Part shown: positions 26,938-35,107 of the stretch, piece by piece
How the letters are laid out: every line of letters starts with the position of its first letter
How positions within the stretch are numbered: the first letter of the stretch is position 1
Assembly: GCA_028712795.1 (NCBI GenBank)
Contig: JAQTPT010000001.1
Span: 1 to 64,000, forward strand
DNA: 64,000 nucleotides
DNA from: Methylococcales bacterium
Lineage (GTDB): Bacteria; Pseudomonadota; Gammaproteobacteria; Methylococcales; Methylomonadaceae
Reading direction: 5' to 3'
Position numbers and translations under genes: made by a program
The notes under the pieces: model-generated
Told to the model about the DNA's origin: nothing
The model's database searches: none
Seen by the model: the letters and a program-made list of their open reading frames with translations, nothing else

Positions 26938-27954
26938 ATGAGCAACCGTCTAATCAAATTTTTTAACATAACCGGTTTAACCTGGTTTGTCCCTTTCGTA
27001 AAAATTGCGGCGGGTGAAAACCCTGCACAACAAGCCCGCCAGCTATTTTTGATCATGGGCGTCCCCATTATCGCGTTCATCCTCTTTCTGGGTCTTTGGA
27101 GCGTTTCGGCTTCTAAAGTCAACACCAGCCTGGGCGCCATACCTGGCCCTGTTGCGGTTTGGCATGAGGCAGGGGGATTATTGTCGGAACATTTCGTGGA
27201 AAGGGAGAAAGAAGCCCAGTTTTATAAACGCCAGCAAGAGCGCAATAAACAAGCATTGGTAGAAAATCCGTCCGCTGAAATTAAATCCCGCCCTTACAAC
27301 GGCCAAGCAACCTACATGGATAAGATCTTTACCAGCCTTTACACGGTTTTTGCCGGCTTTGTGATAGCCACTTTGATCGCCGTTCCGCTGGGTCTTCTAT
27401 GCGGGATGAGCCCTATTTTCAATACCGCGATCAACCCGTTGATCCAAATTTTTAAACCGGTATCGCCATTAGCCTGGCTGCCCATTGTAACCCTGGTTGT
27501 CAGCGCAGTGTATGTAACCACTGAAGATTCCTGGTTTGAAAAATCATTTCTTACCTCAGCCATCACCGTAACGCTGTGCTCGCTTTGGCCCACATTAATC
27601 AATACGGCCGTTGGCGTTGCGTCAATTGACAAAGACTTGGTAAACGTTGGAAAAGTATTACGGCTAAGCTGGTTCACCCAGATCAAGAAAATAATTTTAC
27701 CGTCCGCCTTACCTTTTATTTTCACGGGCATGCGGTTATCACTCGGCGTGGGCTGGATGGTGTTGATAGCTGCAGAAATGCTGGCACAAAATCCGGGGCT
27801 TGGGAAATTTGTTTGGGATGAGTTCCAAAACGGCAGCTCAAATTCTTTAGGCCGAATCATGGTGGCGGTATTTACCATAGGCATCATCGGTTTTGCCCTG
27901 GACCGGATCATGCAGTCATTCCAGAATGTGTTCTCTTTTGGTAAAAACCTTTAA
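26938..27954 (+). CDS. nrtB: Nitrate ABC transporter permease (NrtB type)
   Basis: This 338 aa inner-membrane permease has a hydrophobic helix near 35-60, a charged insertion (about 85-125, with KRQQERNKQALVEN) and then the BPD_transp_1 domain with about five helices. The EAA-like coupling loop reads NVGKVLRLSWFTQIKKIILPSALPFIFTGMRLSLGVGW (about 240-280), as in NrtB, SsuC and TauC. It follows nrtA after the REP cluster and precedes the fused ATPase by 13 bp. Confidence 0.92.
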   Translation: MSNRLIKFFNITGLTWFVPFVKIAAGENPAQQARQLFLIMGVPIIAFILFLGLWSVSASKVNTSLGAIPGPVAVWHEAGGLLSEHFVEREKEAQFYKRQQERNKQALVENPSAEIKSRPYNGQATYMDKIFTSLYTVFAGFVIATLIAVPLGLLCGMSPIFNTAINPLIQIFKPVSPLAWLPIVTLVVSAVYVTTEDSWFEKSFLTSAITVTLCSLWPTLINTAVGVASIDKDLVNVGKVLRLSWFTQIKKIILPSALPFIFTGMRLSLGVGWMVLIAAEMLAQNPGLGKFVWDEFQNGSSNSLGRIMVAVFTIGIIGFALDRIMQSFQNVFSFGKNL

Positions 27955-27967
27955 CAAGGAACTTATT

Positions 27968-29719
27968 ATGACCGCTATAAAACTTAAAGTTGTCGCTGAT
28001 AACACTACTGCCGAAAAGCCAGTGCCATCAAATGATCCTTATCTACCTTTGGTGGAACTAAAAAATGTGTGTAAAGCTTATGGTGATGGTAAAGACAAAA
28101 CATCCATCCTCAACAACATCAATTTAACGGTTAGTGGAGGTGAATTTATCGCCATCGTCGGCTTTTCCGGCAGTGGTAAAACCACGTTGATTTCAACGAT
28201 TGCCGGTTTGATTCAGGCAGACAGCGGCGATGTTTTAAAGCAGGGCAAACCTATCACTTCACCGGGCCCTGACCGTGGCGTGGTATTTCAAAACTATTCC
28301 CTGATGCCATGGCTAACGGTTTATGAAAACGTGGCCTTGGCGGTTGATGAAATATTCAAGGATTGGTCTGCCCGGGAACGAAGGGCCCATACAGAAAAAT
28401 ATGTCCGCATGGTTAATCTGGGGGCAGCCATGGATAAAAAACCCGCTGAATTATCCGGCGGCATGCGCCAACGGGTTAATGTTGCCCGCGCCTTGGCCGC
28501 CAGTCCGGATATTTTGTTATTGGACGAACCGCTTAGCGCATTAGACGCCTTGACGCGCGGAAATTTGCAGGATGAAATTCTGCAAATCTGGGAACAGGAA
28601 AAGAAAACCGTCATCCTGATCACCAACGATGTCGACGAAGCCATCTATATGGCTGACCGGGTTATACCTCTAAACCCAGGCCCCGATGCAACCTTTGGCC
28701 CTGCTTTTCCTATCAATCTCGAACGGCCACGCGACAGGACGGCGTTAAACCATAACGAAGACTTTAAAAAACTGCGTGCCGAAATCACTCAATACCTGAT
28801 GGCTATTGGCATGGAAAAAAACCTGGACTTAAGCCCCGACAAAGTCGTCTTACCTAATGTCCGGCCTAATACCAGCAACGATTGGAAACTGGACAGTTCC
28901 GCCTTAAAACCCAGTAAAGATGATCTGGGCAGGCCCCGCTATCTGGAGTTTTCGCAGCTATCAAAAATTTACCCGGCACCGGATGGTAACAGCACCGTTA
29001 AAGTCGTTGACGGCTTTGACCTGAAAATGAACAAAGGCGAGTTCATTTCAATCATCGGCCATTCAGGGTGCGGCAAATCAACGGTTCTATCAATGACCGC
29101 CGGATTAAATAGCATTTCCGAAGGTGGCATTGTTCTCGACAATAGGGAAATTGACGGCGCAGGACCTGATCGTGGCGTGGTGTTTCAAGCGCCCAGTCTT
29201 TTTCCCTGGCTGACGGCATTTGAAAACGTCACGCTGGGTGTTGATAAAGTCTATCCGCATGCCACCCAATCAGATCGCGATGATATTGTCGAGTACTATC
29301 TGACTCGTGTCGGTTTGGGTGATTCACTGCATAAAAAAGCCGCCGAGATGTCCAACGGGATGCGTCAGCGGGTCGGTATAGCCCGCGCCTTTGCCTTGTC
29401 CCCCAAGCTGCTGTTGCTGGATGAGCCTTTCGGCATGCTGGATTCATTAACCCGCTGGGAATTGCAGGAAGTCTTGATGGAGGTCTGGGAACGCACCCAT
29501 GTAACCGCTATCGTAGTCACGCATGATGTTGATGAAGCCATCTTGCTGGCAGACCGCGTTGTGATGATGACCAATGGCCCCCATGCAAAAATCGGCAAAA
29601 TAGAAACCATCGACTTGCCCAGGCCGCGAACGCGCAAAGCACTGCTCGCGCATCCCGATTATTACAAATACCGGGAAAGTTTACTGACTTTTCTGGCCGA
29701 ATGCGAGCATTCGCATTAG
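27968..29719 (+). CDS. Fused double ATPase of the nitrate ABC transporter (NrtC-NrtD type)
   Basis: This 583 aa cytoplasmic protein contains two complete ABC ATPase domains. The first has Walker A GFSGSGKTT (65-73), signature LSGGMRQR and Walker B ILLLDEPL. The second has GHSGCGKST (364-372), a degenerate signature MSNGMRQR and LLLLDEPF. Cyanobacterial transporters use two separate ATPases (NrtC, NrtD), with NrtC carrying a solute-binding domain that is absent here. I chose ATG 27968, preceded by AAGGAA; the longer frame from 27893 overlaps nrtB. Confidence 0.9.
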   Translation: MTAIKLKVVADNTTAEKPVPSNDPYLPLVELKNVCKAYGDGKDKTSILNNINLTVSGGEFIAIVGFSGSGKTTLISTIAGLIQADSGDVLKQGKPITSPGPDRGVVFQNYSLMPWLTVYENVALAVDEIFKDWSARERRAHTEKYVRMVNLGAAMDKKPAELSGGMRQRVNVARALAASPDILLLDEPLSALDALTRGNLQDEILQIWEQEKKTVILITNDVDEAIYMADRVIPLNPGPDATFGPAFPINLERPRDRTALNHNEDFKKLRAEITQYLMAIGMEKNLDLSPDKVVLPNVRPNTSNDWKLDSSALKPSKDDLGRPRYLEFSQLSKIYPAPDGNSTVKVVDGFDLKMNKGEFISIIGHSGCGKSTVLSMTAGLNSISEGGIVLDNREIDGAGPDRGVVFQAPSLFPWLTAFENVTLGVDKVYPHATQSDRDDIVEYYLTRVGLGDSLHKKAAEMSNGMRQRVGIARAFALSPKLLLLDEPFGMLDSLTRWELQEVLMEVWERTHVTAIVVTHDVDEAILLADRVVMMTNGPHAKIGKIETIDLPRPRTRKALLAHPDYYKYRESLLTFLAECEHSH

Positions 29720-29798
29720 ACACGCAAATAAGCACTTATGACATTCGTTCCGGCTCCGGTTTCACGAAATCCACGTATTAAATAACTTAGGGGGCTTT

Positions 29799-31109
29799 AT
29801 GCCACAGCAACAAAGAATTATACCGTTATCAGCCGCACTGTTGTCATTGTCGGTAATCAGCCATTCTGCAATGGCGGGCGTTACCCAGGATGTCGAAGAC
29901 GCACTTAATTTTTATCATTACGGTAAAAACGGGGCTGTAAAGATTGATCTCAACACGCGCTTTGAAAACGTCAATCAGGACAACGTCAAGAGTCCACTAC
30001 TCAATGGCAAGCCGCTACCCCCCTCGAAACAGCCGGATACGGCCAATGCCGTCACAACGCGCTTGCGGCTGGGCCTGCTTTCACCGGTATTTCATGGCCT
30101 GCAAGGTTATGCCGAATACCAGGGCGTCTATGCCATGGACTCGGATTACAATAGCACGCGTAACGGTAAAACCGGATACTCGGTTATTGCCGACCCTTAC
30201 GAAAGCGAACTCGATCAGCTATGGATCAGTTATGCGGGCATCCCGGACACCACCATTAAGGGCGGTCGGCAAGTCATCCAGTTTGACGACCAACGCTTTA
30301 TCGGTAACGTGGGCTGGAGGCAGTTACAACAAACCTTTGATTCGGTTCTGATTACCCACAACAACCAACAGTTGTTCGGTTTGACCATTAATGCCGGTTA
30401 TATCGGCAGGGTAAAAACGATTACGACGACAACCGAAGGCGTGACCGCGCCGATACTCAATGTCAATTATAAACTGGGTGATTACGGCAGCATCACCGGG
30501 TATGGCTACTGGCTTGATTTCACCGACCCAGGTGCAAATGCCGTCTATTTCAAATCGACCCAGAGTTATGGTCTGCGCCTGACCAACTTTCAAAAACCGG
30601 GGGACACGTTCAAATTGAATGACAACTTCGGTCTACAATACACGGCTGAATGGAGTATCCAATCGAATTACCAAAACAACCCAAATAGCTATACGGTAAA
30701 CCGCTACAATCTGATGGGCGGTCTTACTGCTTACATGTTCAGTTTTCAAGGCGCGATGGAGCAGCTTGACGGCTTAGGCAAAAATAAGGCTTTTCAAACT
30801 CCGATGGGTACAAACTTTGCCTTTCAGGGCTGGGCCGATCAATTTCTGGTCACCCCTGACAATGGCATCCGGGATATATTCGGCACGGTGACCGCCAATC
30901 TGGATCGCGGCGATATTACCTTAATGGGGGTTTTCCATCAATTTTATGATGACACGGGAAACATTAATTACGGCCAGGAATGGGACTTTTTAGCGTCCAA
31001 GAAGTTCGGAAAGCACTACACGGTATTAGCAAGATATGCCAATTACCAAGCCAATCAGTACAGCACCGATACCCAAAAAATCTGGGTACAGGGCAATATT
31101 AATTTCTAA
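29799..31109 (+). CDS. Alginate-export-type outer-membrane beta-barrel porin
   Basis: This 436 aa protein has a signal peptide (about 1-26, ending SAMA) and alternating aromatic strands through the rest, ending in a terminal Phe (WVQGNINF), the outer-membrane assembly signal. Segments such as RLRLGLLSPVFHGLQGYAEYQGVYAMDSDYN and KGGRQVIQFDDQRFIGNVGWRQLQQTFD match the alginate_export family. Position between nrtCD and nirB suggests a nitrate/nitrite entry pore, by inference. Confidence 0.82.
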   Translation: MPQQQRIIPLSAALLSLSVISHSAMAGVTQDVEDALNFYHYGKNGAVKIDLNTRFENVNQDNVKSPLLNGKPLPPSKQPDTANAVTTRLRLGLLSPVFHGLQGYAEYQGVYAMDSDYNSTRNGKTGYSVIADPYESELDQLWISYAGIPDTTIKGGRQVIQFDDQRFIGNVGWRQLQQTFDSVLITHNNQQLFGLTINAGYIGRVKTITTTTEGVTAPILNVNYKLGDYGSITGYGYWLDFTDPGANAVYFKSTQSYGLRLTNFQKPGDTFKLNDNFGLQYTAEWSIQSNYQNNPNSYTVNRYNLMGGLTAYMFSFQGAMEQLDGLGKNKAFQTPMGTNFAFQGWADQFLVTPDNGIRDIFGTVTANLDRGDITLMGVFHQFYDDTGNINYGQEWDFLASKKFGKHYTVLARYANYQANQYSTDTQKIWVQGNINF

Positions 31110-31170
31110 ATGCAAAGCTGATTACAGATTAACTATCAAAATTGCATTAGCGTAATCACTGGGGTTAGAC

Positions 31171-33708
31171 ATGAGCACAAAACAAACACTGGTCGTCATT
31201 GGAAATGGCATGGTTGGACAGCATTTTCTGGCCAGCCTGGCCGCAAGCCCGGTTAAGGAAGACTATGACATCGTCACTTTTTGCGAGGAACCCCGGGCCG
31301 CTTATGACCGCGTCCATCTCTCCGCGTTTTTTTCCGGCAAAACCGCCGAAGACCTTTCGCTGGTTGAACCGGGTTTTTTTGAGGAGCATGGCATTACGCT
31401 TCATTTAGGCGATAAAGCGGCAAAAATTGATCGTGCTTCTAAAACGGTCGTGTCTGAAAAGGGCGTGTCCATTCGTTATGACAAGCTGGTGCTGGCGACG
31501 GGGTCTTTCCCTTTTGTACCGCCAGTGCCGGGACATGACCGGGCGCAGTGTTTGGTTTATCGCACGGTTGAAGACCTTGAAGCGATGGCGGCGGCGGCTA
31601 AAAACGGCAAAGTCGGCGTTGTGGTCGGCGGGGGTCTACTCGGTCTGGAAGCCGCCAAGGCATTAAAGGATTTAGGGTTAAAGACGCACGTTGTCGAGTT
31701 CGCCCCGCGCTTGATGGCGGTGCAGTTGGATGATGCGGGCGGGGCCATGTTGAGGCGCAAAATCGAAAACTTGGGCGTAACGGTGCATACCGGTAAAAAC
31801 ACCAGCCTTATTACCGATGGCGAGCAGTGTGTGAATAAAATGTGCTTTGCCGACGGCGAAGAACTCGAAACCGATATTGTGTTGTTCTCCGCGGGCATCC
31901 GGCCCCGTGATGATATTGCCCGCGCTTGCGCGCTTGAGGTGGGGCCGCGAGGCGGCATCGTCATCAATAACCAATGCCGTACTTCAGACCCTGATATTTA
32001 TGCCATTGGCGAATGCGCGCTCTGGAATGGCATGATCTACGGTTTGGTCGCGCCCGGTTACGCGATGGCGCGAACGGTTGTCGCGGATTTGGCGGGTAAT
32101 GAAGCCAGCTTTACCGGCGCGGACATGAGCACCAAGTTGAAACTGATGGGCGTTGATGTCGCCAGCATCGGCGATGCCCATGCCAAAACGCAGGGGGCGT
32201 TGGTTTATAGCTATCAAAACGGCGATCACGAAGTGTATAAGCGCCTGGTGGTCAGCCAGGATAAAAAGCAGCTGCTCGGCGCGGTATTGGTCGGCGATGC
32301 GTCCGGTTACGGCACCTTGTTGCAATATTGCCTGAACGGTATTGAGCTGCCGGAAAAGCCGGATGCCTTGATTTTACCTCCCCGAGGCGATGAGTCGGTC
32401 GGCTTGGGCCCGGATGCCTTGCCGATGTCGGCCCAAATCTGCTCCTGTTACGATGTCACTAAAGGCGCTGTTTGCCAGGCCATTGAAGCGGGTTGCACCA
32501 CTATGGGCGCACTAAAGGTGGAAACCAAGGCATCAACCGGCTGTGGCGGCTGTGCGGCCCTGCTCAAATCTGTCATGAATTCAGAGCTGGCAAAACACGG
32601 CTTTGCAGTGAACACCGATATTTGCGAGCATTTTGCCTACACCCGCCAGGATTTGTTCACTCTGATTAGGGTTGAGGAAATCAGAACCTTCGATGCGTTG
32701 CTGGAAAAGCATGGCAAAGGCAGGGGCTGCGAGATTTGCAAACCGGCAGTCGGCTCTATTCTGGCCTCCTACTGGAACGACTATGTATTGAAACCTGAAC
32801 ATCTGGGTCTTCAGGACACCAATGATACCTTTCTGGCCAATATGCAGAAAGACGGAACCTATTCCGTTGTGCCGCGTATCACCGGCGGTGAAATCAACCC
32901 CGACATGCTGATTGCGCTGGGCCAGGTGGGCAAGAAATACCAGCTTTACACCAAAATCACCGGCGGTCAGCGGGTGGATTTATTTGGCGCCCGGGTCGAT
33001 CAACTGCCCCATATCTGGAAAGAACTGATTGATGCCGGCTTTGAATCCGGCCACGCTTACGGCAAATCCCTGCGCACGGTCAAATCCTGCGTCGGCAGCA
33101 CCTGGTGCCGCTATGGACTGGATGACAGTGTTGGTCTGGCGATAGAGCTGGAAAACCGCTATAAGGGCCTGCGCTCGCCGCATAAAATCAAATTCGCCGT
33201 ATCGGGTTGCACGCGCGAATGCGCGGAAGCACAGGGTAAAGACGTCGGTGTCATCGCGACAGAAACCGGCTGGAATTTATACGTCTGCGGCAATGGCGGC
33301 ATGAAGCCGCGCCATGCGGATTTATTCGCCACCAGCCTGGACAAGGAAACCCTGATTAAATACATCGACCGTTTTTTGAGTTTCTACGTGCGCACCGCCG
33401 ATCGCCTGCAGCGCACCTCGGTATGGATGGAAAACATGGAAGGGGGGCTTGATTATTTAAAATCGGTGGTGATTGAGGACAAACTGGGATTGTGCGAACA
33501 GCTGGAGCAACAGATGCAGCATGTCATTGATACCTATCAATGTGAATGGAAAGCCACTATTGAAGATGAAGCAAAATTAAAACGCTTCCGTCACTTTATT
33601 AACAGTGACCAACTGGACGATAATGTCGTGTTTGTCGAAGAACGCGGACAAATCCGTCCCGCCGATGAAGAAGAGCGGAAACATTTTAAGCTTGTGGAGG
33701 TGGCGTAA
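31171..33708 (+). CDS. nirB: Assimilatory nitrite reductase large subunit, copy 1
   Basis: This 845 aa cytoplasmic enzyme reduces nitrite to ammonium with NAD(P)H. Order of domains: FAD/NAD(P)-binding oxidoreductase (about 1-400, VIGNGMVGQHFL and VVGGGLLGLEAAKALKDLGL), BFD-like [2Fe-2S] domain (Cys424, Cys426, Cys458, Cys461), ferredoxin-like half-domain, then the siroheme/4Fe-4S site Cys640-x5-Cys646 and Cys680-x3-Cys684. It overlaps nirD by one base. I found no base differing from the second copy at 56474 from 11 bp before the start to the end of the gene. Confidence 0.95.
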   Translation: MSTKQTLVVIGNGMVGQHFLASLAASPVKEDYDIVTFCEEPRAAYDRVHLSAFFSGKTAEDLSLVEPGFFEEHGITLHLGDKAAKIDRASKTVVSEKGVSIRYDKLVLATGSFPFVPPVPGHDRAQCLVYRTVEDLEAMAAAAKNGKVGVVVGGGLLGLEAAKALKDLGLKTHVVEFAPRLMAVQLDDAGGAMLRRKIENLGVTVHTGKNTSLITDGEQCVNKMCFADGEELETDIVLFSAGIRPRDDIARACALEVGPRGGIVINNQCRTSDPDIYAIGECALWNGMIYGLVAPGYAMARTVVADLAGNEASFTGADMSTKLKLMGVDVASIGDAHAKTQGALVYSYQNGDHEVYKRLVVSQDKKQLLGAVLVGDASGYGTLLQYCLNGIELPEKPDALILPPRGDESVGLGPDALPMSAQICSCYDVTKGAVCQAIEAGCTTMGALKVETKASTGCGGCAALLKSVMNSELAKHGFAVNTDICEHFAYTRQDLFTLIRVEEIRTFDALLEKHGKGRGCEICKPAVGSILASYWNDYVLKPEHLGLQDTNDTFLANMQKDGTYSVVPRITGGEINPDMLIALGQVGKKYQLYTKITGGQRVDLFGARVDQLPHIWKELIDAGFESGHAYGKSLRTVKSCVGSTWCRYGLDDSVGLAIELENRYKGLRSPHKIKFAVSGCTRECAEAQGKDVGVIATETGWNLYVCGNGGMKPRHADLFATSLDKETLIKYIDRFLSFYVRTADRLQRTSVWMENMEGGLDYLKSVVIEDKLGLCEQLEQQMQHVIDTYQCEWKATIEDEAKLKRFRHFINSDQLDDNVVFVEERGQIRPADEEERKHFKLVEVA

Positions 33709-34055
33709 TGGCCCAGTGGCAAGACGTTTGCAGTGTTGATGATTTACAGCCCGATTCCGGCGTTTGCGCGCTGGTTGACGGGCAACAGGTCGCTATCTTT
33801 TACATGCCTAAAGATAAGATCGTTTATGCCATTAATAATTACGATCCGTTCGGCGGTGCCAATGTCCTGTCGCGCGGCATCATCGGTGATATTAACGGTC
33901 AGCCCGTTGTCGCTTCGCCTTTGTACAAACAACATTTCAATTTGCAAACAGGCGTCTGTCTTGAAGATGAAACGGTAATCATACCCGCTTACGCCGCTCG
34001 CATGGAAAACGGCAGCGTTCAAATCAGCATGACGGAGCAGCCTCATGAATTATAA
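33708..34055 (+). CDS. nirD: Nitrite reductase small subunit, copy 1
   Basis: This 115 aa Rieske-fold protein assists NirB. It has the NirD pattern (WQDVCSVDDLQPDSGVCALVDGQQVAIFYM, then SRGIIGDINGQPVVASPLYKQHFNLQTGVCLED) and, like other NirD proteins, lacks the Cys-His pairs that would bind a Rieske cluster. The start overlaps the nirB stop and the end overlaps the phzF-like gene by 11 bp. It matches the second copy exactly. Confidence 0.93.
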   Translation: MAQWQDVCSVDDLQPDSGVCALVDGQQVAIFYMPKDKIVYAINNYDPFGGANVLSRGIIGDINGQPVVASPLYKQHFNLQTGVCLEDETVIIPAYAARMENGSVQISMTEQPHEL

Positions 34056-34962
34056 TTATTATATTGCAGATGTCTTCACCCGGCAGATATTCAATGGCGC
34101 CCAGATTGCGGTTTTCCCCAATGCTGACGGATTAAGCGATGAACAAATGAAATTGGTGGCCAGAGAACTGATTTTAACAGAAACGGTATTTGTGTTTCAT
34201 CCTGATAGCGAAAGCACAACGCGAAAGATGCGCATTTTTTCACCACTGGGCGAGATAGATTTTGCAGGGCATCCCATTATAGCGACTGCCTATGTACTTG
34301 GCACCTGTGGCGATATTAAGTTAACCGAAGCTGTTACGCCGGTGGTCTTTGAACAGAACGTAGGCTCCATTGATGTCAATATTTCTGCAAACCAGGGAAA
34401 ACCCTTTTTTGTTCAGTTTAGCCGCAAGGTTACATCCCTTGTTGACCGGTTTGCGCCTAGCAATGAGGAAATAGCCAGTTTCCTGTCGATCCAGGTAACG
34501 GAACTCGATCATAAGAAATACTACCCTCGCCTGTTATCCTGCGGACTCCCCTATCTGGTAGTCCCTGTCTGGAGCTATGAAACTGTCAGGAAAGCCAAGT
34601 TTAATTATTCCGCCTGGAGTCAATCCATCGCACCGCAAACAGCGGCGCAGGAAATTTTACTGTTTGCGGCAAAAACGCCTTTTGTCGATTCGGATTTCAA
34701 TGCCCGTTTACTCGGCCCCCGGATAGGCATTCACGAAGACCCTCCTATCGGTAGCGCAATGCCGGCCTTTGCCTCCTACCTGTGTTCATTTGAGCATACC
34801 CGCAAAGGGACGCATACCTTTGCGATCGATAGAGGCGATGCACATTCGCGGCGTAGCGTGTTGAGCGTGGAAATGGACAATAAAGGCCTGGAGCAATTAC
34901 CGCTGCGAGTCGGTGGTGAAGCGGTCATGTTTGCACAGGGCACTGTTATGTTACATGATTAA
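34045..34962 (+). CDS. PhzF-family isomerase-like protein, copy 1
   Basis: This 305 aa protein has the PhzF/DapF-like two-lobe fold. The first lobe contains IADVFTRQIFNGAQIAVFPNA and LTETVFVFHP with the catalytic Glu of the family, then FSPLGEIDFAGHPIIATAYVL. The second lobe ends with DPPIGSAMPAFASYL and HTFAIDRGDAHSRRSVLSVEM, equivalent to the G-x-G and R-G-x-x-x-R-S region. Substrate is unknown. No phenazine genes are near. It overlaps nirD by 11 bp, so it belongs to the nitrite reductase operon. The first 83 bases match copy 2; then the copies diverge. Confidence 0.85.
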   Translation: MNYNYYIADVFTRQIFNGAQIAVFPNADGLSDEQMKLVARELILTETVFVFHPDSESTTRKMRIFSPLGEIDFAGHPIIATAYVLGTCGDIKLTEAVTPVVFEQNVGSIDVNISANQGKPFFVQFSRKVTSLVDRFAPSNEEIASFLSIQVTELDHKKYYPRLLSCGLPYLVVPVWSYETVRKAKFNYSAWSQSIAPQTAAQEILLFAAKTPFVDSDFNARLLGPRIGIHEDPPIGSAMPAFASYLCSFEHTRKGTHTFAIDRGDAHSRRSVLSVEMDNKGLEQLPLRVGGEAVMFAQGTVMLHD

Positions 34963-35107
34963 TTTGCCAGGAACTGCAATGACTTAGGAACGAACCATAA
35001 CTGGTTCTTAAGGCTTCAGTTTCTGGCAGCAATTTTTGAAATCTTATCGGTCGGAGTTACTAACAACCCTGATCAGCCAAAAACAAAATAAACCCTAGAG
35101 ACACTAT

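Larger units (their letters stand above)
31160..34127 (+). repeat. Long direct repeat, copy 1 (nirB-nirD-5' phzF)
   Basis: This 2,968 bp segment matches 56463-59430 without a difference wherever I compared it (offset 25,303). At the left it ends 11 bp before the nirB ATG, and at the right inside phzF at base 34127, beyond which the paralogues differ by many substitutions. Confidence 0.85.

Noticed and set aside
31160..34127. Identical nirBD blocks as a pure assembly artefact
   Set aside because: Not fully excluded, but the flanks and the phzF parts differ, which a simple misjoin of one locus would not produce.
35015..35035. TGGCAGCAATTTTTGAAA as a sigma54 promoter before the nitrate reductase
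   Set aside because: The GG and the next GC-like pair are not ten bases apart; only GA lies there.
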